DNA of 64,000 nt. It comes from Isoetes taiwanensis. Its lineage: Eukaryota; Streptophyta; Lycopodiopsida; Isoetales; Isoetaceae. Position 1 is the stretch's first letter. Every line of letters begins with the position of its first letter. Under the pieces are notes generated by a model, which ran no database searches, was not told where the DNA came from, and was given only the letters and a program-made list of their open reading frames with translations. The stretch is taken from assembly GCA_021234155.1 (NCBI GenBank), contig JAJEKV010000002.1, positions 3,614,586 to 3,678,585 on the forward strand, in the 5' to 3' direction. A program made the position numbers and the translations under genes. This document shows positions 1 to 10,753 of this stretch, in pieces.

Positions 1-704
1 AAATAATCGCGACCTAAAAGTTGTTAAATATTGCAAAGCTAGAGTAAATATAATTATGCGATCAGTAATGTATCAGAACACTATGATAATGTTAATTCAT
101 AAATATATTACCTTAGAGTAATTATGTTAATACATGCATTAAAGGAAGTCGTGAGGATAGATGCGTGCGGTCCAAAGGCTGTCATGTTTACTTAAAGGCG
201 TTAACAGATGCTACGGTTGGTGGAGAAATGCGAATATCCTCTAAAAGCAAAAGAGTTCTAGAGTAGTTGTGATTTCTACCATGTAAAATAATCGATTAAA
301 TTTTGTGTGAGATAGTAAGTATGTAATTATAGATATTGTAAAATTAATGCGAGGATTTCAAGGTGCAAAAGACTTGCAACACAAATTTTGTTATAACGTG
401 TTGCAAGGGATGAAAGTACCTTGGAAGTGTAAATTTTGTATGAACTTGATAAACTTTGATAAACTTAAATGTTGTATTAAGTAAGCTTAGTAATTACCTT
501 CGTTGATTAAGTTATGAAGGCGATAAGTTAATTGGATAATTAAATAATACAATAATGTCTTAAACATTACCTTAGAGTAATTCTAATAATTATGTAACTA
601 TAATAATAATTGCATGCATCAAGTTGGTTGCGGGGCGGGGAAGATCCCAAGGTGGGGAGAACCTGATCTTTGCCGGACTGACATCATTTTAAAGGTGGGG
701 AGAA
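1..704 (+). mobile_element. LTR retrotransposon A, 3' internal non-coding part
   Basis: This is the end of the internal region of an LTR retrotransposon whose 5' part lies left of the window. It has no coding capacity. Stretches match the internal 3' region of element B: about 1-130 resembles 45670-45810, and about 308-700 resembles 48720-49350. It contains a stem-loop (arms 373-382 and 398-407) that is also present in B. It ends in a purine-rich tract (about 691-704, aaaggtggggagaa) directly before the TG of the LTR, as expected for the plus-strand primer. A and B are therefore relatives that share a 3' untranslated region. Confidence 0.8.
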
Positions 705-2252
705 TGTGGCGTTCGGTATAACATGCGGTATGAATCGTATATTATCTTGACCGTCACTAATACATATAAACCGGGCGGCATGTACCGCAGCGGCAAGTAA
801 AGGGTAGTACCTAAGTGCGACCTTGTGAACCATTATATTGCACATGTTAAGGCCACATGTGAATATAATATCTTTTGCCATGTGGCAATAGCCCATTGAC
901 CAAAGGGCCCAGCCCTAAAATTCGTGTAGGGGATAAAGGGGCATAAACCCTAAAGGGAAACCCTTTAGGTTTCCAGCCCTATAGGTCCGGATTGGAGGCG
1001 GCGGTGGGCCATTTACGCTGAAGAGTAGCGGAGGAATCGAATTCCCCTAGATTCGGAAATTCGATCAAAGACCCGGCCGATCTCGAAATCCAGCACATGG
1101 GCGCTTTGAGAGGTGGAGCCAGACCAAGAAGCGGGTTAGTGGTTGATCCGATAGTTAGATCAGAGTTTTCAGCCCTCATTCCATAGGATTAGTATCCATT
1201 CTTAGCTATGGCGACCCTACAGACCTAAGAATGATAAACACTAACAAAGGAACCTAACCATGTATGATTAGGTAGATTAGAATAGATGTATTCTATTATT
1301 TCAGTTACATTGTGTTGATGTTTGACATTCTATAAGCCACTCTTGTGTATTGGGAAGGGGGTAGAGACCCGAGCCCAAGTAGATGGATGATCCTAGTTTT
1401 AGCCCCATTAATTCCCTAATTAATGCGGCACATACATAGAAACCCTTTGGTGGGGTGGGCGGAGCTAGACCAGACTGACAAGGGAGGTCTTGTCTAATCC
1501 GCGGTTGATCCCTGCAGTGCGTGGCGGCGGCGAGGGAGCGTTGTGAGCCGGGCCCTAATACCACTACGCTGCGTGAGGGGCATGGTATGGGCTCGACACC
1601 TCTTGGGCGTGCATGCGTCTCCCTAGGGGTTCAAATCATTATCTGGCGGTGGCTCTCCCGGCTGCTTTGTGATTGGCATGACCTTACGGAGGTGATCGCT
1701 CTGCCTCATCCCGGGGCTGGGGGGAGATCACAACCGATGGCGGTAGCCCCTGCGGCTATTCACGGCGGGCTCACGGTCGAGGCTCCAATACTTTTCACCC
1801 TATACGCAAAGTATGCCTGGGGAGGATGGAGTGGACTACAACGACCATGTTCTATGCCAGCCAAATCCATTTTACTTACGAATTTTTATGCGCATTATTA
1901 TCACGGGGCACGACGTCGGTCTTTCCCAAGTTTGAGCACGGGTATGATTTCCCCATGTTGTGTTGATGTCTTGATGTGTGTTCGCATCTTTGTGATATGG
2001 TGGACCACCCTTGAGGTGGGTATGTTGTTGTTGATTGATGTCATGTGCTCATATTTTGTTTGCGCTTCGCAGCTAGATCGATCAGGGGAGGCGGGATGGG
2101 TATTACGTCCATTCTTCCAGAGTCGGGTTCTTAATACCATCAAAGAGCCGTGTTGGGTGGAGCGGCCTCCGCGTCGGCGGGCGGCTTGTTTGAGGATGAT
2201 CTCCGGTTTGTATCACGATCGGGGCATGCATTATATGGTGGGGCCGATCACA
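705..2252 (+). mobile_element. 3' LTR of retrotransposon A
   Basis: A 1548-bp LTR starting tgtggcgttcgg right after the polypurine tract and ending in gatcaca. Its terminal dinucleotides are TG and CA. Long segments resemble the LTRs of B (38164-39641) and C (59462-61679), for example the stretch around 'gtgtattgggaaggggg'. The five bases after it are ttctc (2253-2257), the predicted target duplication. The matching copy would lie before the unseen 5' LTR. Plus-strand ORFs inside this LTR, such as 1521-2288, are not conserved in the other LTRs and are chance reading frames. Confidence 0.85.
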
Positions 2253-2563
2253 TTCTCTTCCCCATCTCTTTATCCAGCCCTTAACTAACCTTAACCTCAG
2301 TGTAAAAGCCTTCATGGAGTTTTTGGTAAGGGAGGAAGAGAGCTGTAAAAAGCCTTAAATTCATCACATAATTTTTACAGTTCAGCAGCTCTGTGTTAAA
2401 TTTGAATGGGATATTATGACCACCCTTGGAGGCAGCCACTTTACCATCCATGAATTGTGGGAGGTGATCTGAAATTGAATTCCATGTGTCCCAAGTAACC
2501 ACCATTGTATCCCATGTCGACAGAGATTTATTACATATGTAAAATATGTCCAAAAGACAGTAA

Positions 2564-3457
2564 GGGTGAAATCACACTACGTTCCCTCCCCTTCTTTTTA
2601 GTTTTATTGTCGATAAAAAAGAGCATGCGTTGGCCCCGAAAATAACAGAGGCCTATCACACTTGCTTCCCAAGCCTGCGTCGGCACATCATTCGAGGGGG
2701 TCGAGGATGGGCATCGAGCCCCTCCGGCGTTCCTCGGGCACAATTAAAATCCAGATTCAACGCATTCCTACGCAGTGCGTCACCGCAGAAAAATCTCTGG
2801 GCGCAAATTACCAGCATATCATCCGCATTGTCCTTCCATAAATTCCTTCATTCTGCACCCTAATCCGGCCCTTCTAAGCCCTTTCCTCGCCCTTCGCCCT
2901 TTCTACTTTGCCATTCGTTGCCTCTGGCTACCGGCAACTTCGGTGGCGCTATTACAAGTTGTCGATTTGTTGATTCTTTGATCGTATCTTGAGAAAGAAC
3001 TATGATAGCCGGAAGGAAAATAGAGAGAAATTGGCCGATGGCTTGAAATAAAAGGTCTGGTGCTTCTAACAAAAATCGCCATATCCAGAATTTTACTCTT
3101 CTGACAAATTGCTAAGCTCTAGGAATGAAGGAAAGAATTAGGACTGCACCATAGTCTCTCTGAAGATACCTTCCGGCACCATAGTCTACCTTGCATTCTT
3201 CACAACCTCCTGTGAAAGGTTAAATCCTGAAAGAAAGGATACGGAAGGCCGAGCATTTGGCAGTGCCTGCCATAGCCACCCGACTCCGCTTGCTCACCAT
3301 AGCCAGCCTCGATTCCGTCGGCCAAACACAGACAATTCTCATCTGTCGTGGCATCTCCATTTTCGATAGTGTGATAGGGTCGAACAAATTTGCTACCCTT
3401 CCCGTTTCCCTCACTGCCACGTAAACAAAGGGGAGGGAACATAATGTGATTTCACCC
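2564..3457. mobile_element. Harbinger/Tourist-like non-autonomous DNA transposon
   Basis: An 894-bp insertion in the LINE endonuclease. Its ends are inverted copies of each other for about 30 bp, starting gggtgaaatcacac on the left and ending gtgatttcaccc on the right. It is flanked by TAA on both sides (2561-2563 and 3458-3460). A 3-bp TAA duplication with GGG-starting inverted ends is the signature of the PIF/Harbinger superfamily. No transposase is encoded; the short ORFs inside are not convincing. Confidence 0.8.
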
Positions 3458-3721
3458 TAAGTTCTTTGTTCTCCCTTCCTTTTATTACTCCAAGAGAAAG
3501 TTTGTGATGATGATGGAGGAATATAGATAAATTTGGTCATTAGCAGATCCCATGCAATCTTTTCTTTTTTTGACATGTTCAGTTTCTTCCCCAATTTTTT
3601 ATCCCAGTCTGGTGTATTGAAGTCTCCAGCTATCAAGTAATTATCCATATGGTTGCCATCAATCAGCTTGTTTATCGTGCCCATTGATCGGCTCTTTCCC
3701 ACAGTTTACGTGGATGCATAG

Positions 3722-4507
3722 GCGGGGGCAAATTTTATGACCTAAATGTTTTTCTATTCAAATTAGGTTGGCTAAACCTATGAAAAACAAAAGTTCTTAG
3801 ATTTTTCTTGGCAAAATTTGATAAAATAAAAGCCCTTTAATTATCTTCCCACTTGGCTAAAATATAAAATTTATATGACAAAATTACGATGTTGGCCGAA
3901 TTTTTCTTGTTCCGGCTAAAGTGCAACTATTTAACTTCCAAACTTTGAGCTTAGCGATTAGTACATGAATGATATTAATTCAATATGCTTCTTTTAAAGT
4001 TGTTCAAAGTGCAGTTCATAAGGAACAAACAATATCGTTTGAAGGAACATGCATGTTTACGTTGCGATCAAATGCATCCAAATGGTGAATTTGGTGATAA
4101 AGCCCTTTAGGGTCAACAATTGCAAGAAAATATCACTACTATTTAAAGCTTAAAATGCACATCATGTAAATTTCTTCATAGCATTTAACCTAAACAACTT
4201 CAAAATAGATACAAATTCAAAATATGATTGAGGTAGCTAATGGCAATTCTAAAAAAGAAGAGTTCTGAATAAATTGGCATGGCTATTTGGATGTCCGGGG
4301 TTCTCCTAATCAACTTTAGGAAAGATTGATACACCATCAAACCAAACAATCCGGAGGCTAAACTCTAAAGCGTTAGAAATTTACCCTTTTGGGTGGCTAA
4401 ATTATGCTTATTCTAAAAAAATTGCCTTTATAAATTTTAGCCATGAAATTTGACTAAAGGTCTAAAAAATCGCCATTTGGCGAATTTTAGCCGCTCTTTA
4501 TTACCCT
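3722..4507. mobile_element. Small DNA transposon with 8-9 bp target duplication (hAT- or Mutator-like)
   Basis: A 786-bp AT-rich insertion splitting the LINE endonuclease at the INVYAS codons. The flanks repeat gatgcatag exactly (3713-3721 and 4508-4516). The right end read inward begins cagggtaataaag, which resembles a hAT terminus, but the left end matches it poorly. Internally 'ggctaaa' and its complement recur several times. It encodes no protein. The duplication size fits hAT (8) or Mutator-like (9) elements; the sequence does not settle which. Confidence 0.65.
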
Positions 4508-4818
4508 GATGCATAGACATTAATTATTCCTATTTTCTCAGCTCCTTTTTCCAAGACAGCCACAGTCCATCTGCCTGAGTTATGTATGAATTTCTGGCTG
4601 CACAAGAAACCTTTCCATACCATGCAGATACCCCCTTTAGTTCCATTAGCAGGGGCATAGACTGAATCACCATTGGGAATGATCCAAGCACCTAAATGTT
4701 GAGATTCAAAGCTCGGAAGTAAGTATGATATCAGCCTTCATTTCCCTGAGAGCTATGAGTGCTCTCTTTCTTTTAAGGGGGCCCTTTATCCCCCTCATAT
4801 TCCATGTAATTCTCCTCA

Positions 4819-6080
4819 TTAAGCAGGATATTTAATTTTTGCATGAGACCTTAAGTTAAAGGCCGGGCTGTTGGGTGAAAAATGGACTTTTTTGTTGCTT
4901 TTTTTGACCATAGGAGTATAGAACTCCTCCTGCTCCTCATTTGATTTAGCTTTAGTCCCATCTTTCTTAGTATCATTTGGACTTATTGGGTTTGATCCCA
5001 GGCCATTTGATATGTGAGGCAGCACTACCTGGCCATCTAGGCTGATTAGTCCACTGGATTTCTCCAGTCCTAGGCTAGATGGTGTTATAGGCCTGTGCTC
5101 AGTTTGATCTACTTCACCCTGGCCTCTTTGTAGAGGGATTATAGGGAATGTGGTAGGGCAAACCATATTTGAAACCTCTTCCAATCCAATTTCTGATCCT
5201 GCTTTGTCAAGTTCCATAGGTAGATCCTCCATTGGGGATCTAGTGTAAAATTTATACTTGGAGTTGCCATCCAAATTATTTGCTGGAGTTGAGAAGTCAG
5301 AAGGGGTTGCAGGGACCCTTTCACCATTTTCAATTTCCTGTTCTCTCTCCATCATGCCTAAGAGGATATCACACATTTCAGGGCTATCTACATTTTTCTC
5401 TGGTGTAGAGAAATTAATATTCTTTGGTGTTACCTCTCCATGATTGTGAGATCCCTCTCCCTTTAGCAAAAGAGTACCACCCGTGGAGATATCCGAGTCA
5501 GAGGACTCAGGATACTCATTGAGTGGAGGAATGTTTGATTCCTTAACGGTAAGAGTGTTCTTTCTGAGCTGATGTGCAGGGGTCACCATCATTTCATGTT
5601 GCTCCAAGCTAATCACACTTTTATCTTTATCCCCTCTTGGATTCAGATCAGTAGGACTTACTAAGTCTTTGGATTTCTCCAATCCTTGGCCTACTGGATT
5701 ATTCAAGACCTTAATCTGACTTGCCAGTTTTGAATTTTGTTCTCTTACCTTCCACTGTTTCCTGATAATTTTCTCCTTGGTTTTGTTTTGTTGCTGCTCC
5801 ATATTCTGAGACCTTGCTTTTTCCTTCCTAGCTTTTTTGTATACACTTCCATTTTTGTTCTGTCTTCCCTTTTTGGTTGCTGGAGTCCATTTCTCTTCTC
5901 TTGGTACAATTCCTCCCATATTTCCATAATTTTCATTGGTCTTATTGTGATAATATCCATCATGAATTTTTCTGGGATTGGTTTTAGAGAAATCTGATAT
6001 GACTTGCTTGAATCCCTTACAGACTCCATCCCCATGAAGTCTTAAACCACAAATATTGCAAGGGCTTGGGAGACCTTGCC
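4819..6080 (-). pseudogene. LINE ORF1 (zinc-knuckle RNA-binding protein), decayed
   Basis: ORF1 of the LINE; in the family it is an RNA-binding chaperone of the retrotransposition particle. The open stretch 5919-4819 encodes 366 residues. It is polar, rich in Lys/Glu/Ser/Pro, with no membrane segment. Just upstream in the same strand (about 6000-6065) a cysteine-rich segment with CNIC, then His and Cys matches the plant L1 ORF1 zinc knuckle, preceded by the usual Trp-x-Gly-Leu-Pro context. A frame change separates the knuckle from the long ORF and stops occur near 6100, so the gene is broken. ORF2 starts about 15 bases after its stop. Confidence 0.75.
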
Positions 6081-6892
6081 AATTGATATTTATCCCTAAA
6101 CATTAGAAGATCATTTATGAATTAGTGCTCTCAAAGAGATGTTGGAATTTCCTCTAAGAGCATCCATAATTGCTGCAAGATTACTATTTGTACCTTCATT
6201 GTGTACAGATTGTGCTGCAGCATTAGGCTCATGTCCAAAAACTATTTCTGCACCAGTGGAGTCTACATTTGCAATATCAGTATGGGTTGAATATTCTTCT
6301 CAACAGCCTGTTCATGGACATGCAAGTTATCCTCCCCTTCTTCATTCAAATCAATGTTGATTCTCCTTCTCAAAGGATACTTTCTAGTTTCAGTTTCAGT
6401 TTCAGTTTCAGGCCCTTTAATCTTGCTAGTTCCTTTCTTCTTGCTAGTCCCTTCAGTTACCTTCTTCTTGCTACTTTCCGTCCCGTTCTTCTTGCCAATT
6501 ACATCTTCTTCTTTGGAGGATCCTACTTTTGCTTCTTTCTCGTTGGAGTGTCTAACACACACTCAACACTATCTAGACCTGCCTCTGAACCATCTGCCTT
6601 CTCCTCCCCAATTTTACTGCTTCTCAATTGCCTTGGGCTCACCATCTTAGACCCTAACTCCAAGATCTGGTTCATAGTCAGAATCATCCCTAGCATGCCT
6701 CAATCTTCTCTTTGTGCTAGTAGAAGGAGACTTTACCTGTTCAGACAAAACATCTATAGTACCTTGAATATCAGGCGGGACTATATTGAATTCCAAATCT
6801 GGACCTATCTTTGATCCCATCTCAAATTTTTTATGAGCTAATTTAGGATCAAAAGAAGCAACCTGCTCAACAGTTCTTTCCAGCAAACCCAA
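6081..6892 (-). pseudogene. Unrecognised polar coding remnant upstream of LINE ORF1
   Basis: The minus strand shows coding-like stretches in changing frames: 6892-6647, 6562-6263 and about 6330-6085. They are rich in Lys, Glu, Ser and Thr, with basic clusters (KYPLRRR) and a Thr-Glu dipeptide repeat (TETETET). They lie directly upstream of the zinc knuckle and could be the N-terminal half of the LINE ORF1. They could equally be another captured fragment. No domain was recognised, and stops and frame changes make an intact product unlikely. Confidence 0.4.
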
Positions 6893-7113
6893 ATGTCAGT
6901 GCACTTCAAGACTTTAAAATGCCTCTAAAATCTGAAGGTACTTCTTGGTGTTAGTCACTTGACTTGTATGCTCAGGTAAATGCTTAGCTATACTAAGTTG
7001 ATGCCAAAGTGTCCACCTAAGAAAAAGGTCTTAAAGTTGTGTTCATGCTGATAGCAATGATATGGCATTCATGAAAGAAGGCTTTTGTTACCATTTATTA
7101 TGTTATCAACATA

Positions 7114-7317
7114 TCATAGCAAGCAAACAATAGAGGAAGAACCTCTAGCTTGCAATTTCTTATGCACCTCTAGTTCCCATTTAATTCCTAGATCATTCCA
7201 TTTACAGTCTCTGCTATGTAAAATTTCCTTCACTGCCACTTCTTTTCCATGCCATCTTATCGTATATAAGACTAAAAATGAAGCATTTTTCAAATCACAT
7301 ATTCTATGCACATCCAT
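7114..7317 (-). pseudogene. Protein kinase N-lobe fragment
   Basis: A 67-codon fragment on the minus strand reads like the small lobe of a protein kinase. WHGKEVAVKEI contains the AxK motif whose lysine binds ATP phosphates. About 15-20 residues later a Glu-containing helix (KWELEVHKKLQ) resembles helix C, followed by a SSSIVCLL strand. The glycine loop is not clear and no catalytic loop (HRD) or DFG follows. It is a broken gene fragment, perhaps carried by a transposon. Kinase assignment is moderate, subfamily unknown. Confidence 0.45.
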
Positions 7318-7420
7318 TAAAGGTGCATCTTCATTATTTAGAGATCAATGTTCCTATCGGGGCATAATGCTTTTGTGGATTCTATTGTTGTGTGATATTA
7401 TAGCTAGCACTTGATTTGAA

Positions 7421-7666
7421 TTGCAATTATATTTTGATGTTTGCAGAGATGGCACAGATGAAAGAAGACTACATCATTTTGAACTAAATCTAGGTGACTT
7501 CTATGGATGGTGGATGAGCACCTTTGGCAACTCACTAGCCTTTGTGTCGAGAGATGCTGTATTGGAGGTCCTTTTGGATTTGTTTCGTAATTTATATTAT
7601 TCACAAAAATATCATCCTAGTGATGAGGCATCTTCAGTTATAGATGATGTTAAATGTGCAAATTAA
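7421..7666 (+). other. Short unrecognised ORF
   Basis: An 81-codon open frame starting MQLYFDVCRDGTDERRLHHF. Composition is protein-like (aromatic and acidic residues mixed, no low complexity) and it stops at TAA before an AT-rich stretch. No domain was recognised. It may be an exon or a fragment of a degraded element; nothing nearby explains it. Confidence 0.2.
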
Positions 7667-7768
7667 TAATTCTACATGATGTTTGATGTATTGTGAACAT
7701 GTGAACCTTCAATAACAAAAAGTAATGATTAATTTTTTGAAAGACTAAACTAAATAAATATTGTATTG

Positions 7769-7818
7769 TGTATGTATGTACCATCAATAACCAAAATTAT
7801 TGATGGTACATACATACA
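7769..7818. repeat. Perfect 22-bp inverted repeat with 6-base loop
   Basis: Arms at 7769-7790 and 7797-7818 are exact reverse complements separated by ccaaaa. The arm core is gtaccatcaataa. Shorter variants of the arm (…tcaataa) recur nearby at about 7705 and 7850. It would fold into a very stable hairpin. It could be a remnant of a tiny foldback element; no gene adjoins closely. Confidence 0.8.
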
Positions 7819-8051
7819 AAATTATTATGTACATGATATTTGTATGTTCTCTCAATAATTTCATGGGTATAAATATAATTTTATTTCAGTGCAGGAGGCA
7901 TTCATTTGCAATGTCTCGACGTCCAGGACCTGCTAGTGATAGAGCGTTGTCGTATGCTCCATGACCTACAAGGATTTGAATAAATGCATAACTGCTATTA
8001 GAAATCGCCATGGCAATAATCCAGAGCACTCAGTATTGTTTTGCAGTAGTA

Positions 8052-8330
8052 AGGCAAGGCAAGTACCTGGTGATTGTTGCATAACGTCACCTCGATCCGG
8101 TTGAGAACTCATGTCCCCGAAATGAGGCAGGCTCCATGCTTCCGTATCTAACACCTGCATTTGTAAAAAGGGTTTAATGTCATGCAAGTGGCAAAAATCG
8201 CAATGGTAGGGCAAGGCAAGTACCTGGTGATTGCTGCACAGAAACGCCACCGCAAGCCGGTACCTAACACCTAGATTTGGTAAAAAAGGTTTTAATGTCG
8301 TGCAAGTCATCTATTCAGAAACAAGATATC
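8052..8330. repeat. Imperfect tandem duplication, about 160-bp unit
   Basis: Two diverged copies: about 8052-8200 and about 8212-8330. Each holds 'ggcaaggcaagtacctggtg', then a variable part, then 'cctaacacctagattt'-like text and 'gtttaatgtcatgcaagt'-like text. Each is next to a gcaatggcgat-type motif, with the near-palindrome aaaatcgcaatggcgatttt at about 8344-8363. A related motif (atcgctatggcgattt) is at about 11077. These could be sub-terminal repeats of a transposon around the following pseudogene; no target duplication was found. Confidence 0.5.
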
Positions 8331-8578
8331 ATATTTCCTACTGGCAAAAATCGCAATGGCGATTTTGACGGGTACACTCTCTTCTGTATTATGCATAAAT
8401 TGCTGTAACCCCTTTACAACATGTTGATGTCGAATAGAAAGAGTGTTGCCTGTGTGATCTGTATTGTTTAGGGTACACAACAACGTGCATTTTAGGCATG
8501 CAATAAAGCAATGGATGAGAAGGGGAACATACATACATATCAAAATCACGCAACAGAACATGCAAAAAATATTAGAAG

Positions 8579-10753
8579 GTGCGAGCAATGGAACAAAATC
8601 GAAACATACATATCGAATTGACATTTAAACAACAATTCTTGCTTGTATTTGCCCTCCAAATCGTTGCGCAATCAGTATTATATCTTGGAGCCTCGAGAAT
8701 TTGGTCAGCGCTCGAGGCTTTCGGTTGCTCTCTACAAGGGCCAACGGGCACAACAGTAACCTCGACCTGGAAGGTATGCCTACTTGTACTTTGTTGAAGC
8801 AGATCGCGACCGTGATTTCAACCAGCTTTTCTTTTCAGGATTTTGTTGAAGTGGCCGTCACTACATTAAAAGTAAAGGAGCTTAAAGACGAGAAGCAGTT
8901 TCTTTTTATGCAGACGAACCATGGTATAAGTTCATGGAGGTTGTAAATAAGTGGGCAGGACGAAAACTGGCAGACGATCGTGGGAAACTACCCGACAAGC
9001 CATCCAAAGATTTTTTCAACAAAACATTTCTCAGGTACCTTCGTGGCATGAATAATGCTGAGGTCGGCCAACTTATGAACGAGATTCTGGAGGGCAAAGT
9101 TTTTTTGAAGGTGCAATCTGGATATACCGGTCGTCATGACATCAAGTAGAGGGCCTTAGACCTCAGAACGCCGACATTGATGCAACATGATGTGCTTTCA
9201 TATGCCAACTATTTGTTAGAAAAATAATATGGTAGCATAGAGGAGCTTGTGACACATTTTCCTGAGCTCAACGAACAGAGGTTGCTTCGTATAACAGGTA
9301 TGCATTTTGATTATATTAAGGCCGACTATAACAAGGATCATGTCCAAGGAAATCTTCTGAGTGTTTTCTTTGGATGCTATTCTCGCTATATTGAAGCCAA
9401 ATGAAGCAAAAAAATTGAAGGAAAAGAGGAACATCGTGCAAGCAGTCACTAAATCTGATATACTTGTATGGGGACATGTGTCAGAAAATGCTACAATGGT
9501 TTTCATTGACATGCGCAGCTTTAACACTATCTGGGAAGTTAAGAAATATACCGATATGTTGAATAGAATTGCAGCATGACAACTGCAAAGATGTATCACA
9601 TCATCATGTTTCTGAGATATGTCCACTGGCTGGCTTGTACAGATTAAGTCAAATTCAGGGGAGTTCTCATGTGCCCTTGGGGGTTTACGAAGAACAGGGC
9701 TGGGTTAGCAAGAAAATGGTTAAGGAGTTCCAGTATTATGTCAGCCATGTATCTATCAATAGAAGTGAGACGCGTATCTTGCCTGTGCAGCCCAAGATGG
9801 AGCTACGTCTAGCTCAGGCGACCAATGCACCTAAAGGCACACCTCTGCCAAAATAGCCAATTACAGGTAATAAGGAGGTGGACATGAAAACCAAAAAAAG
9901 ATATCAAGAATACTTCACAGGTAAGCCCAAGTTCACTTGGGCAGCTATGGAAGGGGTTAAAAGTCAAGCAAAAACGTCCTATATTTACGCCATGGTTTAA
10001 GAGTTGGTCTCTGACGACAGTTGTGTTCTTGACTTCTTCTCAGCTGGGACAGCTTCTAGAGTGCAAGGGAAACGTAGCATTTTCTTTGAGTTTGACGACA
10101 AGATATGCATGTTTTTAAGATCTTTCTTTGAGACATTAGAGAAAATGGCAAGGCCTATGTGCGAAGAGGAAGAAGAAATTTCTAAATATGATGAGCCTAT
10201 CAATGCAGACATGCCGGACATTAAAATAACTCAGGAGACGGATCTTAGCAAAATGGACGAGATCCTGGAAAAGTTAGATGAGAAGGGGTTCGAACAGAGG
10301 CTACAGGAAACCCGGGCATTGCTAGAAAAGACGGAAAAGGCCTTAGCTTCTCTTGAGCCTACCTTCGAAAAGCTCAAAGTACTCAACAAGAAATTTGAAA
10401 GTGCCTTGCCACTGATAACTGGGATGCTCTCCAAACAAAATCCTACTTACTCAGTACCTGGGTACATCTGATGCCATCACTAAATCTAAAACCCAGAAAA
10501 CGGCCATGGAAGGAAGAAAATAAAACTTATTGCCGACACAGAGTTCTCTATGGCTTTGGAAGATGAATTGCTGGACATAGAATGCTCAAATCGTATGCAA
10601 CAGTCGGCCGTGGCAATGGATGTTGAGATTCCATACGTTATAGGATATTCTGCAATGGATTTGTCTCAGACCATTGCTATCGAAAAGGAACATGCAGAAA
10701 GAATGGCCGCGGAGCTAGGCATTAATCCAGAATCTGTAAAAGAAACTCAATAG
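8579..10753 (+). pseudogene. Decayed intron-containing gene with DNA-methyltransferase-like motif
   Basis: Coding blocks in order on the plus strand: about 8690-8772, a likely intron 8773-8838 (gtatgcc to ttcttttcag), 8839-9290, 9310-9580, 9600-9856, 9890-10471 and 10550-10753. In-frame TAG/TAA codons (9147, 9225 region) and frame changes break it. Near 10010-10110 the frame reads DDSCVLDFFSAGTAS, then basic Gly-Lys-Arg, then FFEFDD. This resembles the S-adenosyl-methionine-binding end of N4/N6 DNA methyltransferases of the order in which that motif comes last. A Glu/Lys coiled coil (about 10240-10430) and an acidic tail follow. It may be transposon- or virus-derived. Function is inferred only. 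Confidence 0.5.

Larger units (their letters stand above)
2281..4815 (-). pseudogene. LINE ORF2, endonuclease domain in three pieces
   Basis: The N-terminal endonuclease of ORF2 nicks target DNA to prime reverse transcription. Block 1 (4815-4508) begins with the family's typical start (ITWNMRGIKGP) and runs to INVYAS. Block 2 (3702-3461) contains LIAGDFNTPDWD, the catalytic GDFN motif, then FSWSN. Block 3 (2560-2281) contains the SDHLP motif that ends the domain. The blocks join in order once the insertions at 3722-4507 and 2564-3457 are set aside. No reverse transcriptase is inside the window. Identification of the domain is firm; function is lost. Confidence 0.85.
2258..6080 (-). mobile_element. 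L1-type LINE, interrupted, ORF1 plus endonuclease part of ORF2
   Basis: A non-LTR retrotransposon on the minus strand. From its 5' side (high coordinates) it reads zinc knuckle, polar ORF1 tail, then the apurinic-endonuclease domain of ORF2. That domain is split into three blocks (4508-4815, 3461-3712, 2258-2560) by two inserted DNA transposons. It is cut off at 2257 by LTR element A, so the reverse transcriptase should lie left of the window beyond A. The reading frame resumes sensibly across each insertion, which shows the order of events: LINE first, DNA elements and LTR element later. Confidence 0.85.

Noticed and set aside
1521-2288. A 255-codon plus-strand gene
   Set aside because: It lies entirely in the LTR of element A and its frame is not kept in the LTRs of B and C. 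The translation has no recognisable family.
7114-7317. An intact protein kinase
   Set aside because: Only the small-lobe region is visible; the catalytic HRD and DFG motifs and most of the domain are missing.
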